Source: Pseudomonadota bacterium (GTDB taxonomy: Bacteria; Myxococcota; Myxococcia; Myxococcales; Anaeromyxobacteraceae). Taken from it: a stretch of DNA of 40,453 nt. Shown here one piece after another: positions 7,797 through 15,964 of this stretch. Positions within the stretch are counted from its first letter, which is position 1, and each line of letters starts with the position of its first letter. Under the pieces are notes generated by a model. The model made no database searches. It was not told where the DNA came from and was given only the letters and a program-made list of their open reading frames with translations. The stretch is taken from positions 1 through 40,453 of the forward strand of contig JAEYZK010000197.1 in NCBI GenBank assembly GCA_023428085.1. The letters run 5' to 3'. A program made the translations under genes and the position numbers.

Positions 7797-8906
7797 TCAG
7801 GAAAGAGGCCCCGAAACGGCCCCATTCTCGACCCGGTGGAAGACGCTCTCCGGCCCGGCCGCGGCGCCGAGGAGCCGCTCGTCGGTGGTGGTGAGGAACG
7901 CCTGCCCGGGGAGGCTCGCGAGGTAGGCGAGGAGGAACGCGTTCTTCGCCGGATCGAGCTCCGAGGAGACGTCATCCAGGAGGAGGAGGGGGGGGCGGCG
8001 CAGCGTCGCGCGCAGGTTCTCGATCTCCGCGATCTTGAGCGCGAGGACGAGCGCGCGCTGCTGGCCCTGGCTCCCGTAGAACCGGGCACCCTTCCCGCCC
8101 AGCGCGAGGGTCGCGTCGTCGGCGTGCGGCCCGACCGACGTGAACCCCCGCTCGCGATCCCGCTCGAGCCGCGCCGCGAGCGCCGCCTCGAGCCGCGCGA
8201 CGAGCTCGGCCTCGGTCCCGTCGGTCCGGATCCCGGACGCCGCGCGGTACTCGAGCGCCGCGACCGGCGCCGCGGGGCCCGAGATCTCCCGGAAGGCGGC
8301 CTCGACGCGCGGGGCGAGCTCGGTCATGAGCGCGCGCCGGCGCGCGAGGAGCCTCGCCCCGGCCCGCGCGAGCGGCTCCCGGAAGCTCGCCTCGACGTCG
8401 GCGTCCCCCCTCCGCAGCGCCGCGTTGCGCGCCCGGAGCGCTCGCACGTAGTCGCGCGCCTCGCCCAGCACCGCCGGCCACCGGTTGAACGCCGCGCGGT
8501 CGAGGAACCGCCGCCGTCCCTCGGGGCCTGCCTTCACGAGGAGCAGATCGTCCGGGGTGAACGAGACCGCCGCGAGCCCCTCGAAGTACTCGTCGAACCG
8601 GTCCTGCACCTTGCCGTCGAGGGAGGCCGTCCGCGCGCCGTCCCCGAGCTGCACGGCCAGCGTCCGCTCCCCGCCCGGCCCCTCGAACCGACCGGAGACG
8701 AGCGCGCGCGCGGCGCCGAACCGGATGAGCTCCTGGAGGCGCGTCGCCCGGAGCGGCTTCAGGGTGGCGAGGAAGTAGATCGCCTCGAGGAGGTTCGTCT
8801 TCCCCTGGCCGTTCTGGCCGACGAGGACCGTCGTGCGGGGCGACGGCGCGAGCGCGACCGCGGCGAGGTTGCGAAAGTCCTGGATCTGGAGCGACAGCAG
8901 CCTCAA
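7797..8906 (-). CDS. recF: DNA replication and repair protein RecF
   Basis: RecF is an SMC-like ATPase that loads RecA on gapped DNA with RecO and RecR. The 369-residue protein has Walker A GQNGQGKT at 30-37, the ABC-type signature GSQGQQRALVLALK, and Walker B LLLLDDVSSELD near residue 305, with the D-loop after it. The N-terminal LLSLQIQDFRNLAAVAL is characteristic. ATG at 8906 gives the usual family length. It lies between dnaN and gyrB on the same strand, the classical order; a hairpin repeat occupies the gap to dnaN. Confidence 0.95.
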   Translation of the reverse strand: MRLLSLQIQDFRNLAAVALAPSPRTTVLVGQNGQGKTNLLEAIYFLATLKPLRATRLQELIRFGAARALVSGRFEGPGGERTLAVQLGDGARTASLDGKVQDRFDEYFEGLAAVSFTPDDLLLVKAGPEGRRRFLDRAAFNRWPAVLGEARDYVRALRARNAALRRGDADVEASFREPLARAGARLLARRRALMTELAPRVEAAFREISGPAAPVAALEYRAASGIRTDGTEAELVARLEAALAARLERDRERGFTSVGPHADDATLALGGKGARFYGSQGQQRALVLALKIAEIENLRATLRRPPLLLLDDVSSELDPAKNAFLLAYLASLPGQAFLTTTDERLLGAAAGPESVFHRVENGAVSGPLS

Positions 8907-8933
8907 GGAGCGGCACCGCCAGGGCAGAGGGTC

Positions 8934-8965
8934 CGCTCGGCCTGAGCCTGTCGAGAGGCCAAGCG
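8934..8965. repeat. Intergenic hairpin repeat (GAGCCTGTCGA family), copy A
   Basis: Stem CGCTCGGCC (8934-8942) pairs with GGCCAAGCG (8957-8965) with one mismatch, around a loop containing GAGCCTGTCGA. The same core and a similar stem recur at 15911-15943, and a rearranged copy in the opposite sense lies at 16055-16106. It sits between dnaN and recF and could also attenuate transcription. Confidence 0.6.
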
Positions 8966-8977
8966 ACCCGGGCCGGC

Positions 8978-10105
8978 TCAGATCCGCATCGGCATCACGA
9001 CCGCGGTGAACCCCTGGTCGGCCTCTTCCGCGCCGCGGAGCACGCCGGGCGAGAGGTCGTCGGCGAGCTCGAGCTGCACGTCTCCCGACTGGATCACCGC
9101 GAGCACCTCGGTGAGGTAGCGGGCGTTGAAGCCGATCTTGAGCGGCTCCCCCTCGTACTCGACGGGGACGTCCTCCTTCGCGTCGCCGAGGTCCGGGTTC
9201 TGCGAGAGCACCCGCAGCACGCCCTTCGAGAGGTCCAGCTTCACGGCGTGCGCCTTGTCGGAGGAGAGGAGCGAGATGCGCCGGAGCGTCTCGCCGAACC
9301 GCGCCCGCCCGAGCTTCACCACCTTCTCGCCGGCCTTCGGGATCACCTGCTTGTAGTCCGGGAAGAGCCCCTCGATGAGCCGCATCACGAGGACCACGCC
9401 CGGCCGGCGGAAGATGGCGCTGTTGTCGAGGAACCCGAGCTTCGCCTCCGGCTTCTCCTCGCCGGACTCCGTCGCCTCGGAGAGGAGCTTCTTCAGCTCC
9501 TGGAGCCCCTTCTTGGGCAGGATGACGCCGCGCTTCAGGCCGAACGTGCCGGTGATGGGCCGCTCCGACAGCGACAGCCGGTGCCCGTCGGTGGCGACGA
9601 GGCGCAGGTTGCCCGCGGCCGGCTCGAAGAAGACGCCGTTCAGGTTGTACCGGGTCTCGTCCGTCGAGACGGCGAAGAACGTCCGCTCGATCATGTCGAG
9701 GAGCAGCGAGGGCTCCACGTCCTCGAACGGCACCTTGTCGAACCGCGGGAGGGCCGGGAAGTCCTCGGCGGGGAGGCCGACGATGCGGAACTCGGCCGAG
9801 CCGCTCTTCACCTCGAGGTAGTTGTTCTGGCCGCGCTTGAGCGTCACCGTCGTCTCGGGCAGCGCCCGGACGATCTCGTAGAGGGGGCGCGCGGAGACGG
9901 CGAGGGCGCCTTCCTTCAGCACCTCGCAGCCGTGCTCGGAGGAGACGGACAGATCGAGGTCGGTGGCGGATACGACGAGCTGCCCGGCCTTCCTGGCCTC
10001 GAGAAGGACGTGGCTGAGGATCGGCATCGTGCTCTTCTTCTCCACGATGCCCTGGGAGCGGCCGAGCGCCTTCACGAGCTCAGGGACGCCGATCTTGAGT
10101 TCCAT
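8978..10105 (-). CDS. dnaN: DNA polymerase III beta subunit (sliding clamp)
   Basis: The clamp encircles DNA as a dimer and tethers polymerase III and other partners. The protein is 375 residues, normal for the family. It starts MELKIGVPELVKALGRSQGIVEKKSTMPILSH-like (the IVEKK and TMPILSHVLLEA segments are diagnostic). ATDLDLSV, EDFPALP, ATDGHRLS and the C-terminal VVMPMRI follow, the last contributing to the partner-binding pocket of the third domain. A TTGACA promoter lies about 130 bases upstream, so dnaN has its own transcript and does not depend on dnaA. Confidence 0.96.
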   Translation of the reverse strand: MELKIGVPELVKALGRSQGIVEKKSTMPILSHVLLEARKAGQLVVSATDLDLSVSSEHGCEVLKEGALAVSARPLYEIVRALPETTVTLKRGQNNYLEVKSGSAEFRIVGLPAEDFPALPRFDKVPFEDVEPSLLLDMIERTFFAVSTDETRYNLNGVFFEPAAGNLRLVATDGHRLSLSERPITGTFGLKRGVILPKKGLQELKKLLSEATESGEEKPEAKLGFLDNSAIFRRPGVVLVMRLIEGLFPDYKQVIPKAGEKVVKLGRARFGETLRRISLLSSDKAHAVKLDLSKGVLRVLSQNPDLGDAKEDVPVEYEGEPLKIGFNARYLTEVLAVIQSGDVQLELADDLSPGVLRGAEEADQGFTAVVMPMRI

Positions 10106-10450
10106 ATGGGAAGGATCCTCTTCTTATGAGATCGCCGGAGTAGCAGGGGCCGGCACCTTGTGGAAAGCCGGCCTAGGACTCCGGATCGCCTCGTCTTTCC
10201 GGCCTGGAAAAACGTCTGGATCCCGCTGGGTCGAGATTGTGTAGCGCGGGCCGGAAAGAAGTGTCAACAGCGGCCCACACCTGATCCCCAGCCGGATCGG
10301 ACGCCGTTCCACGCGCCCTCCACACGGTTGGCCCGCGGCGCAGCCGCGCAAGGGCGGCCTGCCGGACGCGGCGGACGCCGGGCGCGCGCGGGCGGCCGGA
10401 TGGACGGACGTCCACCCGCTCTCGTGCGGTCGGGATCATGGGGTGGGGCG
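10106..10450. other. dnaA-dnaN intergenic region, candidate origin
   Basis: A 345-base non-coding gap lies between dnaN and dnaA. It holds the dnaN promoter (10238-10267), a DnaA-box-like site at 10159-10167 (its minus-strand reading CTTTCCACA differs from TTWTNCACA at one position), a weaker CCTCCACA site near 10320, and short GCCGGC repeats flanking the box. There is no clear AT-rich unwinding tract and no dense box cluster, so an origin role is only suggested by position. The dnaA-rpmH gap (11831-12109) is the other candidate. Confidence 0.35.
10238..10267 (-). promoter_or_regulatory. Candidate dnaN promoter
   Basis: On the minus strand a perfect -35 TTGACA (10262-10267) is followed after 18 bases by TACACA (10238-10243). 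Transcription would start near 10231 and leave a leader of about 125 nt before the dnaN ATG. No strong competing promoter is seen nearer the gene. Confidence 0.55.
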
Positions 10451-11830
10451 TTACGGCGCGAGCTTCGCGGTCAGCGTCTGGAGGGCCGAGCTCACCAAGC
10501 CGTCGGTCTCCTTGAGCTGGCGGATCCGATCGACGGCGGCGATGACGGTGGTGTGGTCCTTCTTGTTGAACTTCTCGGCGATGGACTGGAACTTCTCCTT
10601 CGCGAGCTCGCGGCAGAGGTACATGGCGACCTGGCGCGGCAGGGCGATCTTCTGCTCGCGGGAGGCGCTCGTCAGCTTCGCGACCGTGAGGCCATAGTGG
10701 GCCGCGACCGCGTCCTGGATCTTCTCGATCGGGGGCCGGTAGCCGGGCGGCGGGATGACGTCGCCCAGGACGTCGCGCGCGAGCTGGACGGTGATCGGCT
10801 CCTTCTTGAGGGACGCGAAGGCGGCGACGCGCATGAGCGCGCCCTCGAGCTCGCGGACGTTGGAGCGGATGTGCTGGGCGAGGAGGTCGGTGACGTCCTG
10901 GGGCAGCTCGATGCTCTCGACCGCCGCCTTCTTCTGGAGGATGGCCGCCCGCGTCTCGAACTCCGGCGCCTCGATCTGCACCCGCATGCCCCACTCGAAC
11001 CGGGAGCAGAGCCGCTCGTCGAGGCCCTTCAGCTCCTTCGGCGGCCGGTCGCTCGAGAGGACGATCTGGACGTGGTGGTCGTGGAGCTCGTTGAACGTAT
11101 GGAAGAACTCCTCCGCCGTCTTGTCCTTCCCGGCGAGGAACTGGACGTCGTCCACGAGGAGCGCGGAGCACTCGCGGTACTTCCGGCGGAACTCGTCCAT
11201 CGTGCCTTTCGAGAGGGCGGCGACGAAGTCGTTCGTGTACCGCTCGGAGGAGACGATCGCGACGCGGCCGCCGCTCTTCTCGAGGATGGCCGCGGCGACG
11301 GCGTGGAGGAGGTGCGTCTTCCCGAGGCCGGAGTCGCCGTGGAGGAAGAGGGGGTTCCAGGTCTTGCCGGGGTTCTGGGCGACGTTCTGCGCGGCGGCGA
11401 AGGCGAAGTGGTTGGAGGCGCCGACGACGAACGTGTCGAAGACGTAGCGCGGGTTCGGGCGGGAGTCGCGCGGATCGGCCAGGGCGGGCAGCTCGCGGGT
11501 CGAGGGCGTCAAGGCGATCGGGAGCGGGATCGGCGCGGCGGGCGGCGCGCGGGGCGCCTCGTCCACGGCGAACGAGATGCGGAGGCGCTCGCCGAGGACC
11601 TCGGGGACGAACTCCTCGAACCACGGGCGGTAGTTGTCCTCGACGAAGTCGCGGTGGAACTTGTCGGGGGCGCCGATGTGCAGGCAGCCGTCGGTCACGG
11701 AGACGGGGCGCAGCGGCGCGAACCACCGCTCGTACAGATCGGGGCGCAGCCGCGTGCGGAGGAAGGAGTCGATGCGGGACCAGGCGTCGTGGAGAGGCGA
11801 CGAGGCGCGAGCGCTCGCGGGTACATCCAT
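10451..11830 (-). CDS. dnaA: Chromosomal replication initiator protein DnaA
   Basis: DnaA binds the origin as ATP-DnaA and opens the duplex. The 459-residue reading from ATG at 11830 has domain I (AWSRIDSFLRTRLRPDLYE...), a short Pro-rich linker, AAA+ domain III with Walker A GDSGLGKT at 165-172 and Walker B LLVDD at 224-228, and domain IV ending in the helix-turn-helix signature KDHTTVIAAVDRI. A longer upstream extension on the same frame is Arg/Pro-rich and was rejected. It is divergent from rpmH across a 279-base gap, the usual bacterial arrangement. Confidence 0.96.
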   Translation of the reverse strand: MDVPASARASSPLHDAWSRIDSFLRTRLRPDLYERWFAPLRPVSVTDGCLHIGAPDKFHRDFVEDNYRPWFEEFVPEVLGERLRISFAVDEAPRAPPAAPIPLPIALTPSTRELPALADPRDSRPNPRYVFDTFVVGASNHFAFAAAQNVAQNPGKTWNPLFLHGDSGLGKTHLLHAVAAAILEKSGGRVAIVSSERYTNDFVAALSKGTMDEFRRKYRECSALLVDDVQFLAGKDKTAEEFFHTFNELHDHHVQIVLSSDRPPKELKGLDERLCSRFEWGMRVQIEAPEFETRAAILQKKAAVESIELPQDVTDLLAQHIRSNVRELEGALMRVAAFASLKKEPITVQLARDVLGDVIPPPGYRPPIEKIQDAVAAHYGLTVAKLTSASREQKIALPRQVAMYLCRELAKEKFQSIAEKFNKKDHTTVIAAVDRIRQLKETDGLVSSALQTLTAKLAP

Positions 11831-12072
11831 CGTGAAAACCCCCGTTCCGTGACGCGAAAAAACGCCGGCCGCCCGCATCCCGATCGGGGAAGCGGCGCTC
11901 ACCTGTTCGCTTGTTCTGCGAGGTGCCGGGCAGGCCCGTGAACCGTGGCGCGGAAGGTAGCGAAAGAGGCCGGAACGGATCAAGGCCGACTTCGATCGGG
12001 CCGGTAACGACGGGAGTTTCTCACGGCACCCGCGCGGCGCTCGGACGCTCGCGCGCCGGGGTCGGTGAATCC

Positions 12073-12100
12073 TTGACATGCGTTGGGCGATCGGTGAGTT
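12073..12100 (+). promoter_or_regulatory. Candidate rpmH operon promoter
   Basis: A perfect -35 TTGACA at 12073-12078 is followed 16-17 bases later by TGAGTT/GAGTTT as a weak -10, just ahead of the rpmH ATG at 12110. The leader would be only a few bases, so either rpmH is translated from a nearly leaderless message or the true -10 lies elsewhere. The remainder of the dnaA-rpmH gap shows no gene. Confidence 0.45.
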
Positions 12101-12109
12101 TGCCGCGCC

Positions 12110-12259
12110 ATGAAGCGGACTTATCAGCCCAAGAAGCAGCGCAGGAACCGCACGCACGGCTTCCGCAAGCGCATGAAGAGCCCGGGTGGGCGCGAGGTCA
12201 TCAAGCGTCGGCGCGCCAAGGGGCGGAAGCGCCTCGCTCCGCGCGCGCCGAAGAAGTAG
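12110..12259 (+). CDS. rpmH: 50S ribosomal protein L34
   Basis: A 49-residue basic protein that binds 23S rRNA in the large subunit. MKRTYQPKKQRRNRTHGFR and the downstream MKSPGGREVIKRRRAKGRKR follow the L34 consensus throughout, and length is normal. It is first in the operon that continues with rnpA five bases after its stop codon. Confidence 0.97.
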   Translation: MKRTYQPKKQRRNRTHGFRKRMKSPGGREVIKRRRAKGRKRLAPRAPKK

Positions 12260-12264
12260 CCGGG

Positions 12265-12612
12265 GTGAAGCTCCCGAGGACGGCCCGGCTGCGTCGCCGG
12301 CGTGAGTTCCTCGAGGTGCAGCAGCGCGGCCGGCGCATCCACTCCGGAGAGCTCGTCGTCCTCGCGCTCGCCTCCGGAACCCCGCGGCCGCGGATCGGGA
12401 TCACGGTGTCGTCGAAGGTCGGGAACGCCGTCGAGCGCAACCGCGTGAAGCGCTGGATCCGCGAGGCCTGGCGCGGCGTCGCCGGAGATCTGCCCGCGAT
12501 CGACCTCGTCGTGATCGCCAGGCCTGCCGCCCTCGGGGCCGGGCTCGACGGCGCGCGGCGTGCGCTCGGGGCTGCGCGCGAGAAGCTGCGCGCGGAGCGG
12601 GGCGGGCCATGA
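12265..12612 (+). CDS. rnpA: Ribonuclease P protein component
   Basis: Protein subunit that helps the RNase P RNA trim tRNA 5' ends. From GTG at 12265 it has 115 residues, a normal length. The signature is the RNR motif region VSSKVGNAVERNRVKRWIREAWR, of which GNAVERNRVKR is diagnostic; the N-terminal RLRRRREFLEVQQRGRR is also typical. Upstream in-frame codons overlap rpmH and were excluded. Its TGA overlaps the yidD ATG (ATGA), implying translational coupling. Confidence 0.95.
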   Translation: MKLPRTARLRRRREFLEVQQRGRRIHSGELVVLALASGTPRPRIGITVSSKVGNAVERNRVKRWIREAWRGVAGDLPAIDLVVIARPAALGAGLDGARRALGAAREKLRAERGGP

Positions 12613-12839
12613 TCCGCTGGCTCCTCCTGCTGCTGGTGAAGCTCTATCGGCGCCTCCTGTCGCCGGTCCTCCCGCCCTCCTGCCGGTTCTACCCGAGCTG
12701 CTCGGCGTACGCGCTGACGGCGCTCGAGCGCCACGGCGCGGCGCGGGGCACTTATCTGACGGTGAAGCGGGTCCTCCGCTGCCACCCCTTTCATCCGGGC
12801 GGGATCGATCCCGTCCCGGAGCTAACTCCAAAGAGGTAG
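12609..12839 (+). CDS. yidD: Membrane protein insertion efficiency factor YidD
   Basis: A 76-residue membrane-associated protein that assists YidC-dependent insertion. The hydrophobic/amphipathic N-terminus (MIRWLLLLLVKLYRRLLSP) and the three-Cys signature CRFYPSCSAYALTALERHG...CHPFHPGGIDPVP match the family closely. It overlaps rnpA by four bases and ends three bases before the yidC TTG start. Confidence 0.95.
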   Translation: MIRWLLLLLVKLYRRLLSPVLPPSCRFYPSCSAYALTALERHGAARGTYLTVKRVLRCHPFHPGGIDPVPELTPKR

Positions 12840-12842
12840 CCC

Positions 12843-14483
12843 TTGGGCAAAGACACCAAGCGGTTGTTCCTGGCGATCGCGATCTCCTTCGCCGTGATGT
12901 GGGCGTACGGTCAGTACGAGGCCTGGCGGTACCCGCGACGGCCGCAGCAGGCGCAGCAGCAGCCGGCGGAGAAGGCGGCGGCGCCGGCGGCACCCGTGGG
13001 CGGCGGCGCGGCGGTGCCGGCGGTCCCGACCGCGCCGGCGCCGGAGCCGAGCGCTCCGGAGGAGACGGTGGTCCTCCACGGGGGCGGGTTCGAGGCGACG
13101 TTCTCGACGTGGGGCGGCGCGCTGAGGTCGTTCACGCTCCAGGATCCGAAGTTCCGGCGGGGGCGCGGGGACCAGGAGGAGCCGGTGAACCTCGCGCGCA
13201 TCGCGGGCGAGGGGCAAGCGTATCCGCTCTCCCTCGCGATCGCGCCGGAGGGGGCGAAGCCGGAAGAGGTCATGGCGTCGGCGCGGGTGCCGATGGCGAT
13301 CTCGTCGAGGGACGATCGCTCGATCACGTTCACGGGGAGCGTCAACGGCGCGGAGGTCCGCAAGAGCTTCCGGCTGACCGGCAAGCCCTTCGAGCTCGCG
13401 CTCACGATCGAGGTGACTGGCGGACCCGGCACGCCGATCGGCGTCCTCTACCCGTCGTACACGCCGCCCGGCGGCGAGAAGGGCGGGTTCCTCGCCCTCT
13501 TCACCGGGCCGCCGCTCGACCAGGCCCACCCGATCTGCCGCGCGGGCGAGAGCACGGAGCGGTACGACCCCGAGCCCGGGAAGGCGCCGCAGCGCGGTGA
13601 GGGGACCGCCTACTGGACGGGGGTCGACCAGCACTACTTCGTCTCCGCCGTGTTCCCCGCGGAGCCGGCCGGGACGTGCGTGCTCGCGAGCGGCGCCTCG
13701 AAGGGCGTCGGGGTGGCGTCGCTCGCCCTCCCGCCGGAGAAGGCGCGGAAGGCGGAGTTCACGATCTACGCGGGGCCCAAGGACCTCGACACGCTCCGCT
13801 CCTACGGCCGCGCGTTCGACACCTCGGTGAACTACGGCACGGCGAAGTACTTCGGCGTCTTCGCCCGCGGCCTCCTCTACGTGATGCGGTGGCTCCACGC
13901 CTTCGTCGGGAACTGGGGCATCGCGATCATCCTGCTCACGCTGCTCGTGAAGATCGTGCTCTTCCCGCTCACGTACAAGCAGATGCAGTCGATGAACGAG
14001 ATGCGGAAGCTGCAGCCGGAGATCGAGAAGCTGAAGGCGAAGCACGGGGACGACCGCGAGAAGCTCAACATGGCGGTGATGGGGCTCTACCGCGAGCACA
14101 AGGTGAACCCGCTCGGCGGCTGCCTCCCGATGCTCCTGCAGATGCCGATCTGGTTCGCCCTCTACGCCGCGCTCCAGACCTCGGTCGAGCTCTACCGCGA
14201 GGGCTTCCTGTGGATCCAGGACCTCACGCAGCACGATCCGATCTTCGTGCTCCCGCTCCTCATGGGCGCCTCGAGCTTCGTGATGCAGAAGCTCTCGCCG
14301 CAGCCGGCGGAGAACGCGCAGGCGAAGATGATGCTCTACTTCTTCCCGATCTTCTTCACGTTCATCATGCTGCAGGTGCCGGCGGGCCTCACCCTCTACA
14401 TCGTGGTGAACAACGTCCTGTCGATCGTGCAGCAGCAGGGCATGATGAAGATGCAGAGCGGGCAGCTCGCGCCGGCGAAGTGA
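12843..14483 (+). CDS. yidC: Membrane protein insertase YidC
   Basis: A 546-residue inner-membrane insertase acting alone or with SecYEG. The TTG start at 12843 is followed by a signal-anchor helix (LFLAIAISFAVMWAYG), an Ala/Pro-rich linker, a periplasmic beta-sandwich domain (about 70-330) and the five-helix core. The core holds VGNWGIAIILLTLLVKI, the charged hairpin MQSMNEMRKLQPEIEKLK, NPLGGCLPMLLQMPIWFALY and the last helices ending LYIVVNNVLSIVQQ. The conserved groove Arg is expected in helix 1 of the core. The large periplasmic domain is the Gram-negative form. Confidence 0.96.
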   Translation: MGKDTKRLFLAIAISFAVMWAYGQYEAWRYPRRPQQAQQQPAEKAAAPAAPVGGGAAVPAVPTAPAPEPSAPEETVVLHGGGFEATFSTWGGALRSFTLQDPKFRRGRGDQEEPVNLARIAGEGQAYPLSLAIAPEGAKPEEVMASARVPMAISSRDDRSITFTGSVNGAEVRKSFRLTGKPFELALTIEVTGGPGTPIGVLYPSYTPPGGEKGGFLALFTGPPLDQAHPICRAGESTERYDPEPGKAPQRGEGTAYWTGVDQHYFVSAVFPAEPAGTCVLASGASKGVGVASLALPPEKARKAEFTIYAGPKDLDTLRSYGRAFDTSVNYGTAKYFGVFARGLLYVMRWLHAFVGNWGIAIILLTLLVKIVLFPLTYKQMQSMNEMRKLQPEIEKLKAKHGDDREKLNMAVMGLYREHKVNPLGGCLPMLLQMPIWFALYAALQTSVELYREGFLWIQDLTQHDPIFVLPLLMGASSFVMQKLSPQPAENAQAKMMLYFFPIFFTFIMLQVPAGLTLYIVVNNVLSIVQQQGMMKMQSGQLAPAK

Positions 14484-14494
14484 AAGGACCTCCC

Positions 14495-15004
14495 ATGGCG
14501 ATCGCGGACGAGCAGAACGGGGCGCCTCCCCCGGCGCAGGCGCCGGAGAAGGTGGAGCGGGCGCGGACCTTCTGCGTGGAGCTGTTCGAGCGGCTCGGGG
14601 CCAAGGTGTCGGTCGAGGTCCGGGAGACGGCCGAGGCGATCGGCGTCTCGCTCGCCGCGCAGGAGGGGAACGCGCTCGAGCTGTCGGGCGGCCTCGTCGA
14701 GGCGGTGCAGCACCTCGTGAACCGCGTCGTGAACCCGCGGTCCGAGGGGAGGAAGTGGGTGAACCTGGAGGTGGGCGGGTTCAGCGAGGACGGCGACCCC
14801 ACGGTGAAGGCGATGGCGGAGCGGCTCGCGGCGGCGGCGCAGCGGACGGGCAAGGTGCTCGCGATCGCGCCGATCACCGCGCGGGAGCGGCGGCAGATCC
14901 ACCTCGCGCTCGTGGGCGTCGAGGGCGTCACGACCCGGAGCGAGGGAGAGGGCATCTTCCGCCAGCTCCTCATCGTCCCGACGGCGGGGAAGCAGGGCGC
15001 CTAG
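14495..15004 (+). CDS. jag: RNA-binding protein Jag/KhpB (KH-R3H)
   Basis: A 169-residue cytoplasmic RNA-binding protein. A KH-II-like segment (about 55-105: LELSGGLVEAVQHLVNRVV) is followed by an R3H domain with the diagnostic RERRQIHLAL near residue 131. The N-terminal 20 residues are Pro/Ala-rich, and the long Jag-N domain of Firmicutes is replaced by a short ARTFCVELFERLGAKVSVEV segment. ATG at 14495 follows AAAGGACC, a reasonable ribosome site, 11 bases after yidC. The neighbourhood (yidC upstream) is the canonical one. Confidence 0.9.
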   Translation: MAIADEQNGAPPPAQAPEKVERARTFCVELFERLGAKVSVEVRETAEAIGVSLAAQEGNALELSGGLVEAVQHLVNRVVNPRSEGRKWVNLEVGGFSEDGDPTVKAMAERLAAAAQRTGKVLAIAPITARERRQIHLALVGVEGVTTRSEGEGIFRQLLIVPTAGKQGA

Positions 15005-15225
15005 TGGCGGGCCGCGGGAAGACGCGGGCCGAGCGGCTCTTCTCCGCGGCGGTCCTCCGGCGCTCGTTCGAGCTCCAGGACGGCCAGTACCGTCAGGGCT
15101 TCCGGTTCGTGTACGAGGGCGTCCTGCGGGACCTGGGCCTCGAGGAGTCGGAGGTCGAGGAGTACCTCGGCGCGCACCGGGCCGAGGTCGAGGCAGCCAT
15201 CGGCCGGCGCGGCCAGTCGAAGTGA
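15004..15225 (+). CDS. Small charged protein between jag and rsmG
   Basis: A 73-residue soluble protein of unknown function. GTG at 15004 overlaps the last base of the jag stop (TAGTG) and its own TGA overlaps the rsmG ATG, so the spacing strongly supports real translation. The sequence is helical and charged (GYRQGFRFVYEGVLRDLGLEE-like core, then EVEEYLGAHRAEVEAAIG), with no cysteines or membrane segment. It occupies the place where many bacteria keep mnmE. I do not recognise the family. Confidence 0.75.
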   Translation: MAGRGKTRAERLFSAAVLRRSFELQDGQYRQGFRFVYEGVLRDLGLEESEVEEYLGAHRAEVEAAIGRRGQSK

Positions 15226-15875
15226 TGGACCCCGCCTTTCGCGAGACGCTGGAGGGCGGGGCGCGCGTGCTCGGGCTCGACCTGCCGCCGGCCGCCCTCC
15301 CCCTCCTCGACCGCTTCGCCGACCGGCTCCTCGCCTGGAACCGGAAGGTGAACCTCACGGCGATCACGGCGCCGGCCGAGGTGGCGGAGAAGCACCTGCT
15401 CGACAGCCTGCTCCTGCTCCGTTCGCTCGGGAGCGCGCGGACGGTGCTCGACGTCGGCAGCGGCGGCGGCCTCCCGGGCGTCGCGCTCGCCTGCGCGCGG
15501 CCGGAGCTCGGGGTCGTCTGCTGCGACTCGGTGGCGAAGAAGGTGGCGTTCGTGAAGGCGGTGGCGGTCGAGCTCGGCCTCGAGCACGTCCGCGGCGTCG
15601 TCGCCCGCGCCAGCGGCGCGCCGGAGTCGGACGGCCTGCCGAGGAGCGAGGCGGTCGTGAGCCGCGCCGTCGCGGAGCCGTCGATCTGGGTCCCGCTCGG
15701 CAGCGCGTACGTCGCGCCCGGTGGGACCCTGCTCGCGATGCTCGGGAAGGTCGAGGACGAGGCCCGGCTCGCCGAGCTCGGGGCTGCGGCCGGGCTCGCG
15801 CTCGCGGGCGTCGAGCGGTACGAGCTGCCGTTCTCGCGGGCCTCCCGGGCGGTGGTCCGGTGGGTCCGGGCCTGA
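15225..15875 (+). CDS. rsmG: 16S rRNA (guanine-N7)-methyltransferase RsmG
   Basis: RsmG (GidB) methylates the guanine of the 530 loop of 16S rRNA using SAM. From ATG at 15225 it has 217 residues. Family landmarks are WNRKVNLTAI (about 38-47), EKHLLDSLLLL, motif I VLDVGSGGGLPGVALA (about 73-88) and SRAVAEPSIW. It ends the rpmH operon and precedes parA, the standard gidB-parA-parB order. Loss of this enzyme gives low-level streptomycin resistance in other bacteria. Confidence 0.94.
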   Translation: MDPAFRETLEGGARVLGLDLPPAALPLLDRFADRLLAWNRKVNLTAITAPAEVAEKHLLDSLLLLRSLGSARTVLDVGSGGGLPGVALACARPELGVVCCDSVAKKVAFVKAVAVELGLEHVRGVVARASGAPESDGLPRSEAVVSRAVAEPSIWVPLGSAYVAPGGTLLAMLGKVEDEARLAELGAAAGLALAGVERYELPFSRASRAVVRWVRA

Positions 15876-15910
15876 GGGCTGCGCGGAGCTGAGGCTGCTC
15901 TCCTGATGGT

Positions 15911-15943
15911 CCGCTCGCCGTGAGCCTGTCGAAGGGCGAGCGG
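15911..15943. repeat. Intergenic hairpin repeat (GAGCCTGTCGA family), copy B
   Basis: A perfect 9-bp stem CCGCTCGCC (15911-15919) / GGCGAGCGG (15935-15943) surrounds a 15-base loop containing GAGCCTGTCGA. It lies 35 bases after the rsmG stop and may double as its terminator, although no T-run follows. The core matches copy A (8934-8965). Confidence 0.65.
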
Positions 15944-15964
15944 TCTCGGGCAGCCGCCGTGGCT

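Noticed and set aside
11831..12072. Upstream extension of DnaA and of rnpA-frame reading
   Set aside because: The extensions are Arg/Pro/Ser-rich, overlap rpmH or its promoter region, and the family lengths are met without them.
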